A DNA stretch of 64,000 bases, from assembly GCF_018449435.1 (NCBI RefSeq), contig NZ_JAHCMU010000020.1:1-64000 (forward strand), in the 5' to 3' direction. Source of the DNA: Flagellimonas sp. 389 (lineage in GTDB: Bacteria > Bacteroidota > Bacteroidia > Flavobacteriales > Flavobacteriaceae). The first letter of the stretch is position 1; the number at the start of each line of letters is the position of its first letter. A program made the position numbers and the translations under genes. Below, in pieces: positions 43,579-52,045 of this stretch. The notes under the pieces are model-generated. The model ran no database searches and was not told where the DNA came from. It saw nothing but the letters and a program-made list of their open reading frames with translations.

Positions 43579-45123
43579 ATGATTGATTTACTAATTGTCA
43601 GTGCCTACTTCATTATTGTATTTGTAACTGCTATTACAGGAAGAACTTCTAAAGAAGCAACTACAGAGGAATACTTTTTAAGTGGGCGAAACCTTCGTTG
43701 GCCTTCAATAGCCTTTTCGACTATTGCAACCAATGTGCAAGGGTATCAATTTCTTGGCTTTATGGGTTCTGCATATCTCTATGGATTGGCACAAGCAAAC
43801 TTTGAGATCAACGCAATCCAAGGACTGCTTTTAGCAGCATTCATATTTGTTCCCATGTATTTGCGGGAACAGATTATCACCATAACGCAATTCATAAAAA
43901 CAAGATTGGGCAGTACCGTTGCATTGCTATACTCAGCCTCTAACATTTTACTATTTTCTACTATTACGCTTGGAGCAGCATTGTTCTGGGGAGCTTATTC
44001 TGTGGATTTGGTATTTGGGGATTTCCTATCATTCATACATCAAGATAGATTGATCAGGATAGCCATATTAATTGTTTTCTTAGGGCTTTTCTCAGCAACT
44101 TACACTTATTTTGGAGGACTTGCAGCAGTAGTTCGCACAGATGTTATCCAATTTGCCATCTTATTGACCGGCGGCACAGTGGTACTATTTATAGCTATTC
44201 ACCATCTTGGAGGTTGGTCACAACTGTATGAGAAAACCGGAGACTTGATGCATTTGCATTTACCATCAGATCATGATACGCTCCCATGGACACATGTTTT
44301 TGGAGCATTTTTATTAAACATCAACTATTGGTGTGCCAACCAATCTGTTGTGCAACGTTCTTTGGCTGCTAAAAGCCTAAAAGATGTGCAAATAGGGCTT
44401 ATGGTAGGTGGGCTTATGAAATACTTCATGGCCGCTATTATTATCTTACCAGGTATAGCTTTAGTAGGCATTCTGGGAGAAAATGGTCTTCCAGAACCTG
44501 ATGCAGCTTTCCCCTATTTAGTGAATACGTACCTGCCAGTTGGCATTAAAGGACTTATTTTATGCGCTTTATTCGCTTCATTAATGAGTACTGTCGATTC
44601 CACTTTCAACTCTCTGGCAACGTTATGGTCCATAGATATTTATAAAGTTTATGTGAATAAAAAAGCAACGGACAGACAAGTTGTTCGTTCAGGAAAAAAA
44701 GCAATATTAATATCCTTTATTTCCGGGTCAATCATAGGTGTGGTTTTACTTTACCTTAAATTCCAAGATCCCGGAGCTGCATTTACACATACGCTCAACC
44801 AACTAAGATATTTCATAAATTGTGGTATTGTCGTTTTAATCTGTGCTGCGGCGTTTCTTGCTTTTCCAAAACACAAGGTTGCGCTGTTTGGGTTTGCGGC
44901 AACAATTCCATTACAATTTTTCTTTTTGGAATTTTTCCCAGAAATGAATTACTTCGTAAGGGCCATGTGGGTTATCTTAATTGGGTTTACGGTTGTTTGG
45001 ATAGGTTCTAGAACAGGCTTTGTACGAGATAAATTAAGAGCGGAACCTGCTTCACCAATACTAGGAAAAGCTGGTATCGGAATGCTATTGTCATTAATTG
45101 CCCTGCATATTATTTTTCATTAA
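43579..45123 (+). CDS. Sodium:solute symporter (SSS family), copy 1
   Basis: A 514-residue inner membrane symporter with about 13 spans. EEYFLSGRNLRWPSIAFSTIATNVQGYQFLG at the start, YTYFGGLAAVVRTDVIQFAIL (about 175-195) and LFASLMSTVDSTFNSLATLWSIDIYK (about 330-355, with the Ser residues of the Na2 site) are SSS hallmarks. The LLNINYWCANQSVVQRSLAAKSLKD motif groups it with sugar-type SGLT relatives. Between the monooxygenase and sulfite oxidase genes, it is the likely inner-membrane importer of the sulfonate. It ends 6 bp before the SorA gene. Confidence 0.88.
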   Translation: MIDLLIVSAYFIIVFVTAITGRTSKEATTEEYFLSGRNLRWPSIAFSTIATNVQGYQFLGFMGSAYLYGLAQANFEINAIQGLLLAAFIFVPMYLREQIITITQFIKTRLGSTVALLYSASNILLFSTITLGAALFWGAYSVDLVFGDFLSFIHQDRLIRIAILIVFLGLFSATYTYFGGLAAVVRTDVIQFAILLTGGTVVLFIAIHHLGGWSQLYEKTGDLMHLHLPSDHDTLPWTHVFGAFLLNINYWCANQSVVQRSLAAKSLKDVQIGLMVGGLMKYFMAAIIILPGIALVGILGENGLPEPDAAFPYLVNTYLPVGIKGLILCALFASLMSTVDSTFNSLATLWSIDIYKVYVNKKATDRQVVRSGKKAILISFISGSIIGVVLLYLKFQDPGAAFTHTLNQLRYFINCGIVVLICAAAFLAFPKHKVALFGFAATIPLQFFFLEFFPEMNYFVRAMWVILIGFTVVWIGSRTGFVRDKLRAEPASPILGKAGIGMLLSLIALHIIFH

Positions 45124-45129
45124 AAAAGA

Positions 45130-46353
45130 ATGAAACGACGTAGTTTTATTACAAAAGGAACCCTAAGTGCTTTTGGTGGAATATTGGGCGCAGAAATTGT
45201 CTTTGGCCATAAAATACCTTTAGGGTACAGACCGCTTGCACTACAAGACCCAGATCCTTTTAAACTTTTTGACAAAGATGTTGGCATGACGGTCCTTAAC
45301 AATAAACCCTGGAATATTGAAGCCAAGGCACATCTTTTGGACGACAAAGTAACACCCAATAAATTTATGTTCATTAGAAACAATGGACTCATTCCAGAAA
45401 ACATTGATGTTAAAAATTGGTCGCTGACTTTTGACGGTGAGTCTGTTCAAAAAAGTAAAACCTATTCCCTATCAGAATTAAAATCAAAATTTAAACACTA
45501 TACCTATCAACTTACTTTGGAATGCGGAGGGAATGGCAGAAGTGAGTTTAATCCGCCAGCAAAAGGCAATCAATGGACTGTTGGAGCGGTATCATGTGCT
45601 AACTGGACGGGTATACGATTAAAGGATGTATTGGAAGACATAGGCATAAAAAGTGATGCCGTCTATATTGGGTACCACGCTGCAGATAGACATCTCAGTT
45701 TGAATCCAGAAAAAGAACCAATTTCAAGAGGTGTTCCCATTGCTAAAGCATTACAGGACGAAACCTTACTGGCTTTTAAAATGAACGGTGAAGATATCCC
45801 CCTTGCCCACGGCCACCCCTTAAGATTGATCGCGGGAGGTTGGCCCGCATCTACATCTGGTAAATGGATAAATAGAATTAGCATTAGAAATAAAGTACAC
45901 GATGGCGCTAAAATGAACGGTACGTCATACCGAGTTCCATGTGAATCCGTTGCGCCAGGAGAGAAAGTTGCGGATGAGGATATGTGTATCATAGAGTCTA
46001 TGCCAATAAAATCTTTGATCACCTATCCTAAATCTGGAGCCATGATTAAAAAGGGAGCTCCTTTAGATATAAGAGGCCATGCATGGGCCGGGGAACTGGA
46101 AGTTTCCAAAATGGAATATTCCATAGATTTTGGAGCGACATGGGATGATTGCACCTTAGAAAAACCAACAAATCGTCTGGCTTGGCAACATTTTTCAGTA
46201 AAAATCAGCAATTTTCCAAAAAAAGGATACTATGAAGTTTGGGCAAGAGCTACGGATTCAAAAGGTGCAGGCCAACCGATGCTTTTACCGGGATGGAATC
46301 CAAAAGGGTATTTGAACAACGCATGCCATCGAATCGCAATCAAGGTTATCTAG
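45130..46353 (+). CDS. SorA-type sulfite oxidase (molybdopterin, Tat-exported)
   Basis: A 407-residue sulfite-oxidase-family enzyme. The N-terminus MKRRSFITKG plus a hydrophobic run is a Tat signal (Arg3-Arg4). The molybdopterin domain has LECGGNGRSEF (about 130-140) and the molybdenum-ligand Cys156 in GAVSCANWTG. The HGHPLRLIAGGWPASTSGKW and WINRISI stretches, then a C-terminal Mo-co dimerisation domain (ISIRNK to IAIKVI), follow. It has no heme domain; a separate cytochrome c gene follows directly, as in SorAB. It oxidises sulfite to sulfate in the periplasm, the step expected after SsuD-type desulfonation. Confidence 0.88.
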   Translation: MKRRSFITKGTLSAFGGILGAEIVFGHKIPLGYRPLALQDPDPFKLFDKDVGMTVLNNKPWNIEAKAHLLDDKVTPNKFMFIRNNGLIPENIDVKNWSLTFDGESVQKSKTYSLSELKSKFKHYTYQLTLECGGNGRSEFNPPAKGNQWTVGAVSCANWTGIRLKDVLEDIGIKSDAVYIGYHAADRHLSLNPEKEPISRGVPIAKALQDETLLAFKMNGEDIPLAHGHPLRLIAGGWPASTSGKWINRISIRNKVHDGAKMNGTSYRVPCESVAPGEKVADEDMCIIESMPIKSLITYPKSGAMIKKGAPLDIRGHAWAGELEVSKMEYSIDFGATWDDCTLEKPTNRLAWQHFSVKISNFPKKGYYEVWARATDSKGAGQPMLLPGWNPKGYLNNACHRIAIKVI

Positions 46354-46821
46354 ATGATGTCTTCCAAAAACGAATTCAAAAATCAAGTTAAAGGGTTATA
46401 CCGAAAGATTTTAATAGCTTTTGGTATGATTGGTATTGCCGTATTTGGTTTTCTTTATATTGCCTTAAATCCATCGGTTCTTTCGAAAAAACCTGAAGAA
46501 ACCGTGGTTGACGTTCCGGAAATAACTAGCGAAATTGAAAATGGAATTCATGTTGCCACTGGTTTTGTGGATGGTGACGGACTTACAGAGGTGATTCAAA
46601 ATTGCACCAACTGCCATTCCGCTAAGCTCGTGACCCAAAACCGAATGTCCAAAGAAGGGTGGATAGCCACAATACGGTGGATGCAAGAAACACAAAACCT
46701 TTGGGATTTAGGTGACCAAGAAGAAAATATCGTAAATTACCTTGCTACTAATTATGCTCCTCAGAAAAAGGGGCGCCGCGAAGCATTGACCAACATTGAG
46801 TGGTATGTTTTGAAACAATAA
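46354..46821 (+). CDS. Membrane-anchored mono-heme cytochrome c, SorB-like
   Basis: A 155-residue protein with one N-terminal span (about 18-38) and a single heme c site, CTNCH (Cys84, Cys87, His88). A later methionine, e.g. in NRMSKEGW, may be the sixth ligand. Its ATG follows the SorA stop without a spacer, so the two are co-translated. It fits the electron acceptor of the sulfite oxidase, passing electrons to the respiratory chain, although it keeps a membrane anchor unlike the classical soluble SorB. A second ATG at 46357 is equally possible as start. Confidence 0.83.
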   Translation: MMSSKNEFKNQVKGLYRKILIAFGMIGIAVFGFLYIALNPSVLSKKPEETVVDVPEITSEIENGIHVATGFVDGDGLTEVIQNCTNCHSAKLVTQNRMSKEGWIATIRWMQETQNLWDLGDQEENIVNYLATNYAPQKKGRREALTNIEWYVLKQ

Positions 46822-46951
46822 TCAAGACTTTTCATAAACTAACATTTTTGCCCCAGAATATGTTATTTTAGGAACATTCTTGCTGCAAAATCAAGTAATC
46901 CATATTATATTCGTTTATTGTCAAACAATCTATAAATTACAAACCGGCCAT

Positions 46952-48604
46952 ATGACTACTACATTCAGCACTTGGGATTATTTAATTTTTATCTGCTACG
47001 CAGTACTTATCTTGGGAGTAGGGCTTTGGGTCTCCAGAGATAAAAAAGGACATCAAAAAAATGCCGAGGATTATTTTTTGGCCAGCAAATCTTTACCATG
47101 GTGGGCCATTGGTGCTTCCTTGATCGCTGCAAATATTTCCGCAGAACAATTTATTGGAATGTCCGGTTCTGGTTTTGCTGTTGGACTTGCCATTGCATCC
47201 TATGAATGGATGGCCGCACTAACGCTTATTATTGTTGGAAAATACTTTCTTCCAATTTTTATAGAAAAAGGACTTTATACCATTCCAGAATTTGTTGAAA
47301 AAAGATATTCCACCAATCTAAAAACAATATTGGCCGTCTTTTGGATTGCGCTTTATGTTTTCGTCAATCTAGCTTCCGTCCTTTATTTAGGAGCATTGGC
47401 CCTAGAAACAATCCTTGATGTACCTATGATCTATGGTGTAATAGGTCTTTCCCTTTTTGCAGCTGCGTATTCTTTGTACGGTGGTCTTTCAGCAGTGGCA
47501 TGGACCGATGTGATTCAAGTGGTCTTTTTGATTTTAGGTGGACTGGTCACTACGTATTTGGCCTTAAATACAGTATCAGGTGGAGAAGGGATAATGGCAG
47601 GTCTAAGCAGGGTTTACGATGCCGTTCCCGAAAAATTTGCCATGATTTTAGATGAATCCAACCCTGAGTATAAAAACCTGCCCGGTATTGGAGTACTTGT
47701 CGGTGGATTATGGGTCGCAAATCTCTACTATTGGGGATTTAACCAATATATCATTCAACGTACACTTGCCGCTAAATCTTTAAAAGAATCTCAAAAGGGT
47801 ATCCTTTTGGCCGCTTTCTTAAAGCTGATAATCCCATTAATTGTCGTAGTTCCAGGTATTGCTGCCTATGTCATGGTCAATGACCCTGAGATTTTAGCAA
47901 GTTTAGGAGATGCTGGACTTAAAAACCTTCCATCCTTAGATCAAGCGGACAAAGCGTATCCTTGGTTGTTGCAATTTTTACCAGTAGGTTTGAAAGGAGT
48001 CGCTTTCGCTGCCTTGGCAGCTGCCATTGTTTCTTCATTGGCTTCGATGCTTAATTCTACTTCTACCATATTTACTATGGATATTTATCGGCAGTATATA
48101 AACAAAAATGCGAGTGATAAGAAAACAGTGAACGTTGGTAGGATTTCTGCAGCCGTTGCATTGGTTATTGCAGCTATTATGGCTCCACTTTTAGGAGGTA
48201 TAGATCAAGCCTTTCAATTTATTCAAGAATATACCGGAATCGTAAGCCCTGGAATACTTGCAGTCTTCATGTTAGGACTATTCTGGAAAAAGACCACGAA
48301 CAGGGGAGCAATCATAGGCGCTCTAGTATCTATTCCAATAGCCATGTATTTTAAAGTAGCACCAAATGGATGGTCTACAAGCTCATTGTTCATTGACGTT
48401 CCTTTTATAGATCAAATGGGTTATACTGCGCTATTGACAGCATTGGTAATCATTATTGCAAGCCTTATGCAAAACAAAGGGGAAGACGATAAAAAAGGCA
48501 TCAATTTAGGAGGCCGCATGTTTAAGACCACACCATTGTTCAATATTGGAGCATTCGCAGTATTGATAATTCTTACGGTGCTATATGCAATGTTCTGGAA
48601 TTAG
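46952..48604 (+). CDS. Sodium:solute symporter (SSS family), SGLT-like, copy 2
   Basis: A 550-residue symporter with about 14 spans. I start at ATG 46952 (MTTTFSTWDYLIF): 24 extra residues in the open frame are not membrane-like and lie in the intergenic gap. Motifs: SRDKKGHQKNAEDYFLASKSLPWWAIGASLIAANISAEQFIGMSGSG (the sodium/sugar signature), YSLYGGLSAVAWTDVIQVVFL, and AAIVSSLASMLNSTSTIFTMDIYRQYI (Na2 site). It is closer to sodium/glucose transporters than copy 1. It is probably a second sugar or sugar-sulfonate importer of the same locus. Confidence 0.9.
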   Translation: MTTTFSTWDYLIFICYAVLILGVGLWVSRDKKGHQKNAEDYFLASKSLPWWAIGASLIAANISAEQFIGMSGSGFAVGLAIASYEWMAALTLIIVGKYFLPIFIEKGLYTIPEFVEKRYSTNLKTILAVFWIALYVFVNLASVLYLGALALETILDVPMIYGVIGLSLFAAAYSLYGGLSAVAWTDVIQVVFLILGGLVTTYLALNTVSGGEGIMAGLSRVYDAVPEKFAMILDESNPEYKNLPGIGVLVGGLWVANLYYWGFNQYIIQRTLAAKSLKESQKGILLAAFLKLIIPLIVVVPGIAAYVMVNDPEILASLGDAGLKNLPSLDQADKAYPWLLQFLPVGLKGVAFAALAAAIVSSLASMLNSTSTIFTMDIYRQYINKNASDKKTVNVGRISAAVALVIAAIMAPLLGGIDQAFQFIQEYTGIVSPGILAVFMLGLFWKKTTNRGAIIGALVSIPIAMYFKVAPNGWSTSSLFIDVPFIDQMGYTALLTALVIIIASLMQNKGEDDKKGINLGGRMFKTTPLFNIGAFAVLIILTVLYAMFWN

Positions 48605-48745
48605 TAGTTTCGGTTGTTTCACCACACTGTAAAATTTACTTTTTGTTCAATGGAATCGATGCTCGTAAATAGCATGAATATTAACGCTTAAGAATTTTTC
48701 AACCTAAATGGATTGGTTATCTTGACGAATTCTTTTATTGTTCGT

Positions 48746-51700
48746 ATGACTAGGGTTTTATTGGCTTTTTGGGTTCTAAGCATTTTCATTTCTTGTAATA
48801 AGAAAGAGGAAAAAATGTTTAGAAAGCTACCTTCTTCGCATACTGGTATAACTTTTAAAAATGAGCTCAAGGACACTCCAGAGCTAAACATTCTCACCTA
48901 TCTCTACTATTACAACGGTGCAGGTGTTGCAGCGGGAGATTTCAATAACGATGGTTTAATCGACCTCTATTTTACTGGAAACCAAACTGGGGATAAGCTA
49001 TATTTAAACAAGGGAGACTTTAAATTTGATGATATTACAGAAGCTGCCAATATTCAGAACAAGGATGGATGGACAACTGGAGTTACCCATGTAGACATCA
49101 ATAATGACGGACTATTGGACATCTATATCTGCAAGGTTGGCCAATACAAGAGTATTAAAGGCAAAAACTTGCTCTATGTGAATCAGGGAATGAACGAACA
49201 GGGAATACCCAGCTTCAGAGAAGAAGCATCAAAATACAACCTGGATTTTTCCGGGTTTTCTACCCAAGCCGTTTTTTTCGATTACGATACCGATGGTGAT
49301 CTAGATATGTTTTTACTAAATCATTCTGTAAATCCAAATCGCTCTTATGGAAAAGGAACAAAAAGAAAGCAGATTGCCCACTTATCAGGTGATGTACTGT
49401 ACAGAAATGATAATGGTAACTTTACAGACGTTTCAAAAGATGCAGGAATTTTTCAAGGTGGCATTGGGTATGGTCTTGGTATAGGAATCAGTGACCTAAA
49501 CAACGATGGCTATCCAGATATCTACATTGGAAATGACTTTTTTGAAAATGATTATCTCTATATCAATCAAAAAGATGGAACATTTAAAGAGATAATTTCA
49601 GAAGACGATAAAAAGGTCGGACATACTTCGCATTTCTCTATGGGCAACGATATTGCTGATGTGAACAACGATGGCCTAACCGATATTATATCGTTGGATA
49701 TGTTACCTGAAAATCTGGAAACCTATAAAACCTCTGGTCTGGAATATCCTTTTCCCATATACCAGCAATATCTAAAAAACGGATTCGCGCCACAATACAT
49801 GCAAAATGCATTTCTTTTAAATTTGGGAGACAACAATTTTAGCGAAATAGCAAATCTTTCCGGTATTTCTGCCACAGAGTGGTCATGGGGAGCTCTTTTT
49901 GCAGATTTTGATAATGATGGTCATAAAGACCTGTTCGTTTCTAACGGAATAAAGGGGGCAACCAATGATATGGACTTCATCAGTTTTATTGCCAATGATA
50001 AAATCCAGAAGAAAATTGAAGAAGGAATGTCCGAAAAAGAAATGGCTTTCATCAACGAACTTCCAGAAAAAAAAGTCCCTAATTATTTCTTCAGCAACAA
50101 TGGTGACCTTACGTTTAAAGACGTAACCGATGCTTGGTTTAAAAAAGAAGCTTCCTTTAGCAATGGTTGTGTTTACGCAGACTTGGATAACGATGGAGAT
50201 TTGGATTTAGTAATAAACAATGTCAATGATGAGGCTTCAATCTTGGAGAACACATTCAACGAAACATCGAAGCAAAATGCTTTACAGCTAGTTTTTAAAG
50301 GAAATACGAACAATACATTTGGTATTGGAGCTAAGGTTATTGCCTACACCAAGAACAGAACTATTACCCAGGAGAACTTTGTGAGCAGGGGATATCTATC
50401 CGCAGTTCCCAATACCATTCAAATGGGGATTGGCAAGGATTCTATTTTAGACTCGCTCACTGTCATCTGGCCAGGTGGAAAACACCAAACTTTAAAGGCT
50501 GTTGCAGCTGGCAACTTAAAACTGGAAGAGAAAAACGCAGCTGGCAACTTTTATCTGGAAAATGATTATGGAAGACGTTCTATACTTGTTCAAAAGGATA
50601 GTATACTCCCTTTTGTGCATAAAGAGCAGAATACATTTGAGTTCGACAGAGATCCCTTAGTACCATTTGCCAATACGAACGAGGGGCCTTCAATTTCGAT
50701 TGCCGATATAAACAATGATGGGCTACAAGATATTTTTATATCAGGGGCAAAAGCACAAGCTTCCAAATTATATGTTCAACAGATTGATGGTTCTTTTAAC
50801 AGCGAACAGGAAACCGTTTTTGCTGTCGATGCCTTTAACGAAGATATCTCCCATGCCTTTTTTGATGCCAATGGCGATGAGTTTCAAGATTTGATAGTAG
50901 TGAGTGCGGGCAACGAGTTCAAATCCTCCAATAGGATTGAGCCAAGGCTTTACCTCAACAATAAGGGTGTTTTTGAAAAACAGCCCGATGCATTCCCTGA
51001 TATAGAGCTGAATGCTTCAAAAGTAATCGCAGTCGATTTTGATAACGACGGTGATATGGACCTCACGATTACTTCGGACCAAGTGCCACAGGAGTTTGGA
51101 ATGACTTCGGCACAATATTTATTCGAAAATGATGGGAAGGGCAATTTTAAAAATGTAACCGCAACTGTTGCGAAAAGCTTTGAATCCGTAGGCAACATCA
51201 AAGATGTTGTTTGGATAGATTTGGACGGTAATGGATTCAAAGACCTTATTGCAGTAGGCAATTGGATGCCACTTTCCATTTTCATGAATGATGGAAAAAA
51301 CCTAAATCCTGCCTTAAATAATGGGCTGGAAAAGACCAATGGGTTTTGGAACTGTATTCTTGCAGAAGATTTTGACAATGACGGTGATATAGACCTCATA
51401 GCTGGTAATTGGGGCCAGAACAGTAAATTTAAAGCCTCATTGGAATACCCTATTACGCTGTATAGCCATGATTTTGATTCGAATGGCTCCGTTGAACCAT
51501 TGGTCACCTATTTTCACAATGAAAAAGAAACTCCTTTTGCCTCTAAAGACGAGTTGGTAAAACAAATGCCTTTTTTAAATAAAAAGTTTCTGTCCTATAA
51601 AGACTTTGCAAAGGCATCCATGAACGAGCTCTTTGGTTCAAAAAATCTGGAGAAGACTATACAGAAAAAGGTTTATGAGCTTTCCAGCTGTTATTTTGAA

Positions 51701-52045
51701 AATTTGGGAAATAACACGTTCAGAAAAATTGAACTCCCTAAAATGGCACAGATTTCCACTATAAACGATATGATGATAGCTGATTTTGATGAAGATGGAA
51801 AAAAGGAAATTCTTACCGTTGGGAACAACTATGAAATTAGTACACAACTCGGTAGGATGGATGCATCGCATGGCATATTTTTACGCTTTGGGGAAAAAGG
51901 ATTGTATTGGGCCAAAGATTTAAAAATCAATATTCCTGGACCATCCAGAAGTATTGAAAAAATAACTATTGATACAAAGGAATTTTATCTTGTAGGCATT
52001 AATAATTCCGCTCCTTTGTTTTTAGAAAGTAATCAAAATGAATAA
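48746..52045 (+). CDS. VCBS/FG-GAP repeat lipoprotein with ASPIC/UnbV domain, paralogue 2
   Basis: The start is ATG 48746, which opens a lipoprotein signal ending FISC; the frame runs back to a TTG at 48713. The 1099-residue product repeats the design of paralogue 1: an N-terminal set of Ca2+ loops (DFNNDGLIDLY, DINNDGLLDIY, DYDTDGDLDMF, DLNNDGYPDIY), the conserved DWSWG-like TEWSWGALFADFDNDG, then an ASPIC/UnbV module (SRGYLSAVPNTIQMGIG...DSLTVIWPGG), and a second set (DINNDGLQDIF, DFDNDGDMDLT, DFDNDGDIDLI). Surface-exposed or periplasmic. It overlaps the next paralogue's start by 8 bp. Confidence 0.86.
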   Translation: MTRVLLAFWVLSIFISCNKKEEKMFRKLPSSHTGITFKNELKDTPELNILTYLYYYNGAGVAAGDFNNDGLIDLYFTGNQTGDKLYLNKGDFKFDDITEAANIQNKDGWTTGVTHVDINNDGLLDIYICKVGQYKSIKGKNLLYVNQGMNEQGIPSFREEASKYNLDFSGFSTQAVFFDYDTDGDLDMFLLNHSVNPNRSYGKGTKRKQIAHLSGDVLYRNDNGNFTDVSKDAGIFQGGIGYGLGIGISDLNNDGYPDIYIGNDFFENDYLYINQKDGTFKEIISEDDKKVGHTSHFSMGNDIADVNNDGLTDIISLDMLPENLETYKTSGLEYPFPIYQQYLKNGFAPQYMQNAFLLNLGDNNFSEIANLSGISATEWSWGALFADFDNDGHKDLFVSNGIKGATNDMDFISFIANDKIQKKIEEGMSEKEMAFINELPEKKVPNYFFSNNGDLTFKDVTDAWFKKEASFSNGCVYADLDNDGDLDLVINNVNDEASILENTFNETSKQNALQLVFKGNTNNTFGIGAKVIAYTKNRTITQENFVSRGYLSAVPNTIQMGIGKDSILDSLTVIWPGGKHQTLKAVAAGNLKLEEKNAAGNFYLENDYGRRSILVQKDSILPFVHKEQNTFEFDRDPLVPFANTNEGPSISIADINNDGLQDIFISGAKAQASKLYVQQIDGSFNSEQETVFAVDAFNEDISHAFFDANGDEFQDLIVVSAGNEFKSSNRIEPRLYLNNKGVFEKQPDAFPDIELNASKVIAVDFDNDGDMDLTITSDQVPQEFGMTSAQYLFENDGKGNFKNVTATVAKSFESVGNIKDVVWIDLDGNGFKDLIAVGNWMPLSIFMNDGKNLNPALNNGLEKTNGFWNCILAEDFDNDGDIDLIAGNWGQNSKFKASLEYPITLYSHDFDSNGSVEPLVTYFHNEKETPFASKDELVKQMPFLNKKFLSYKDFAKASMNELFGSKNLEKTIQKKVYELSSCYFENLGNNTFRKIELPKMAQISTINDMMIADFDEDGKKEILTVGNNYEISTQLGRMDASHGIFLRFGEKGLYWAKDLKINIPGPSRSIEKITIDTKEFYLVGINNSAPLFLESNQNE

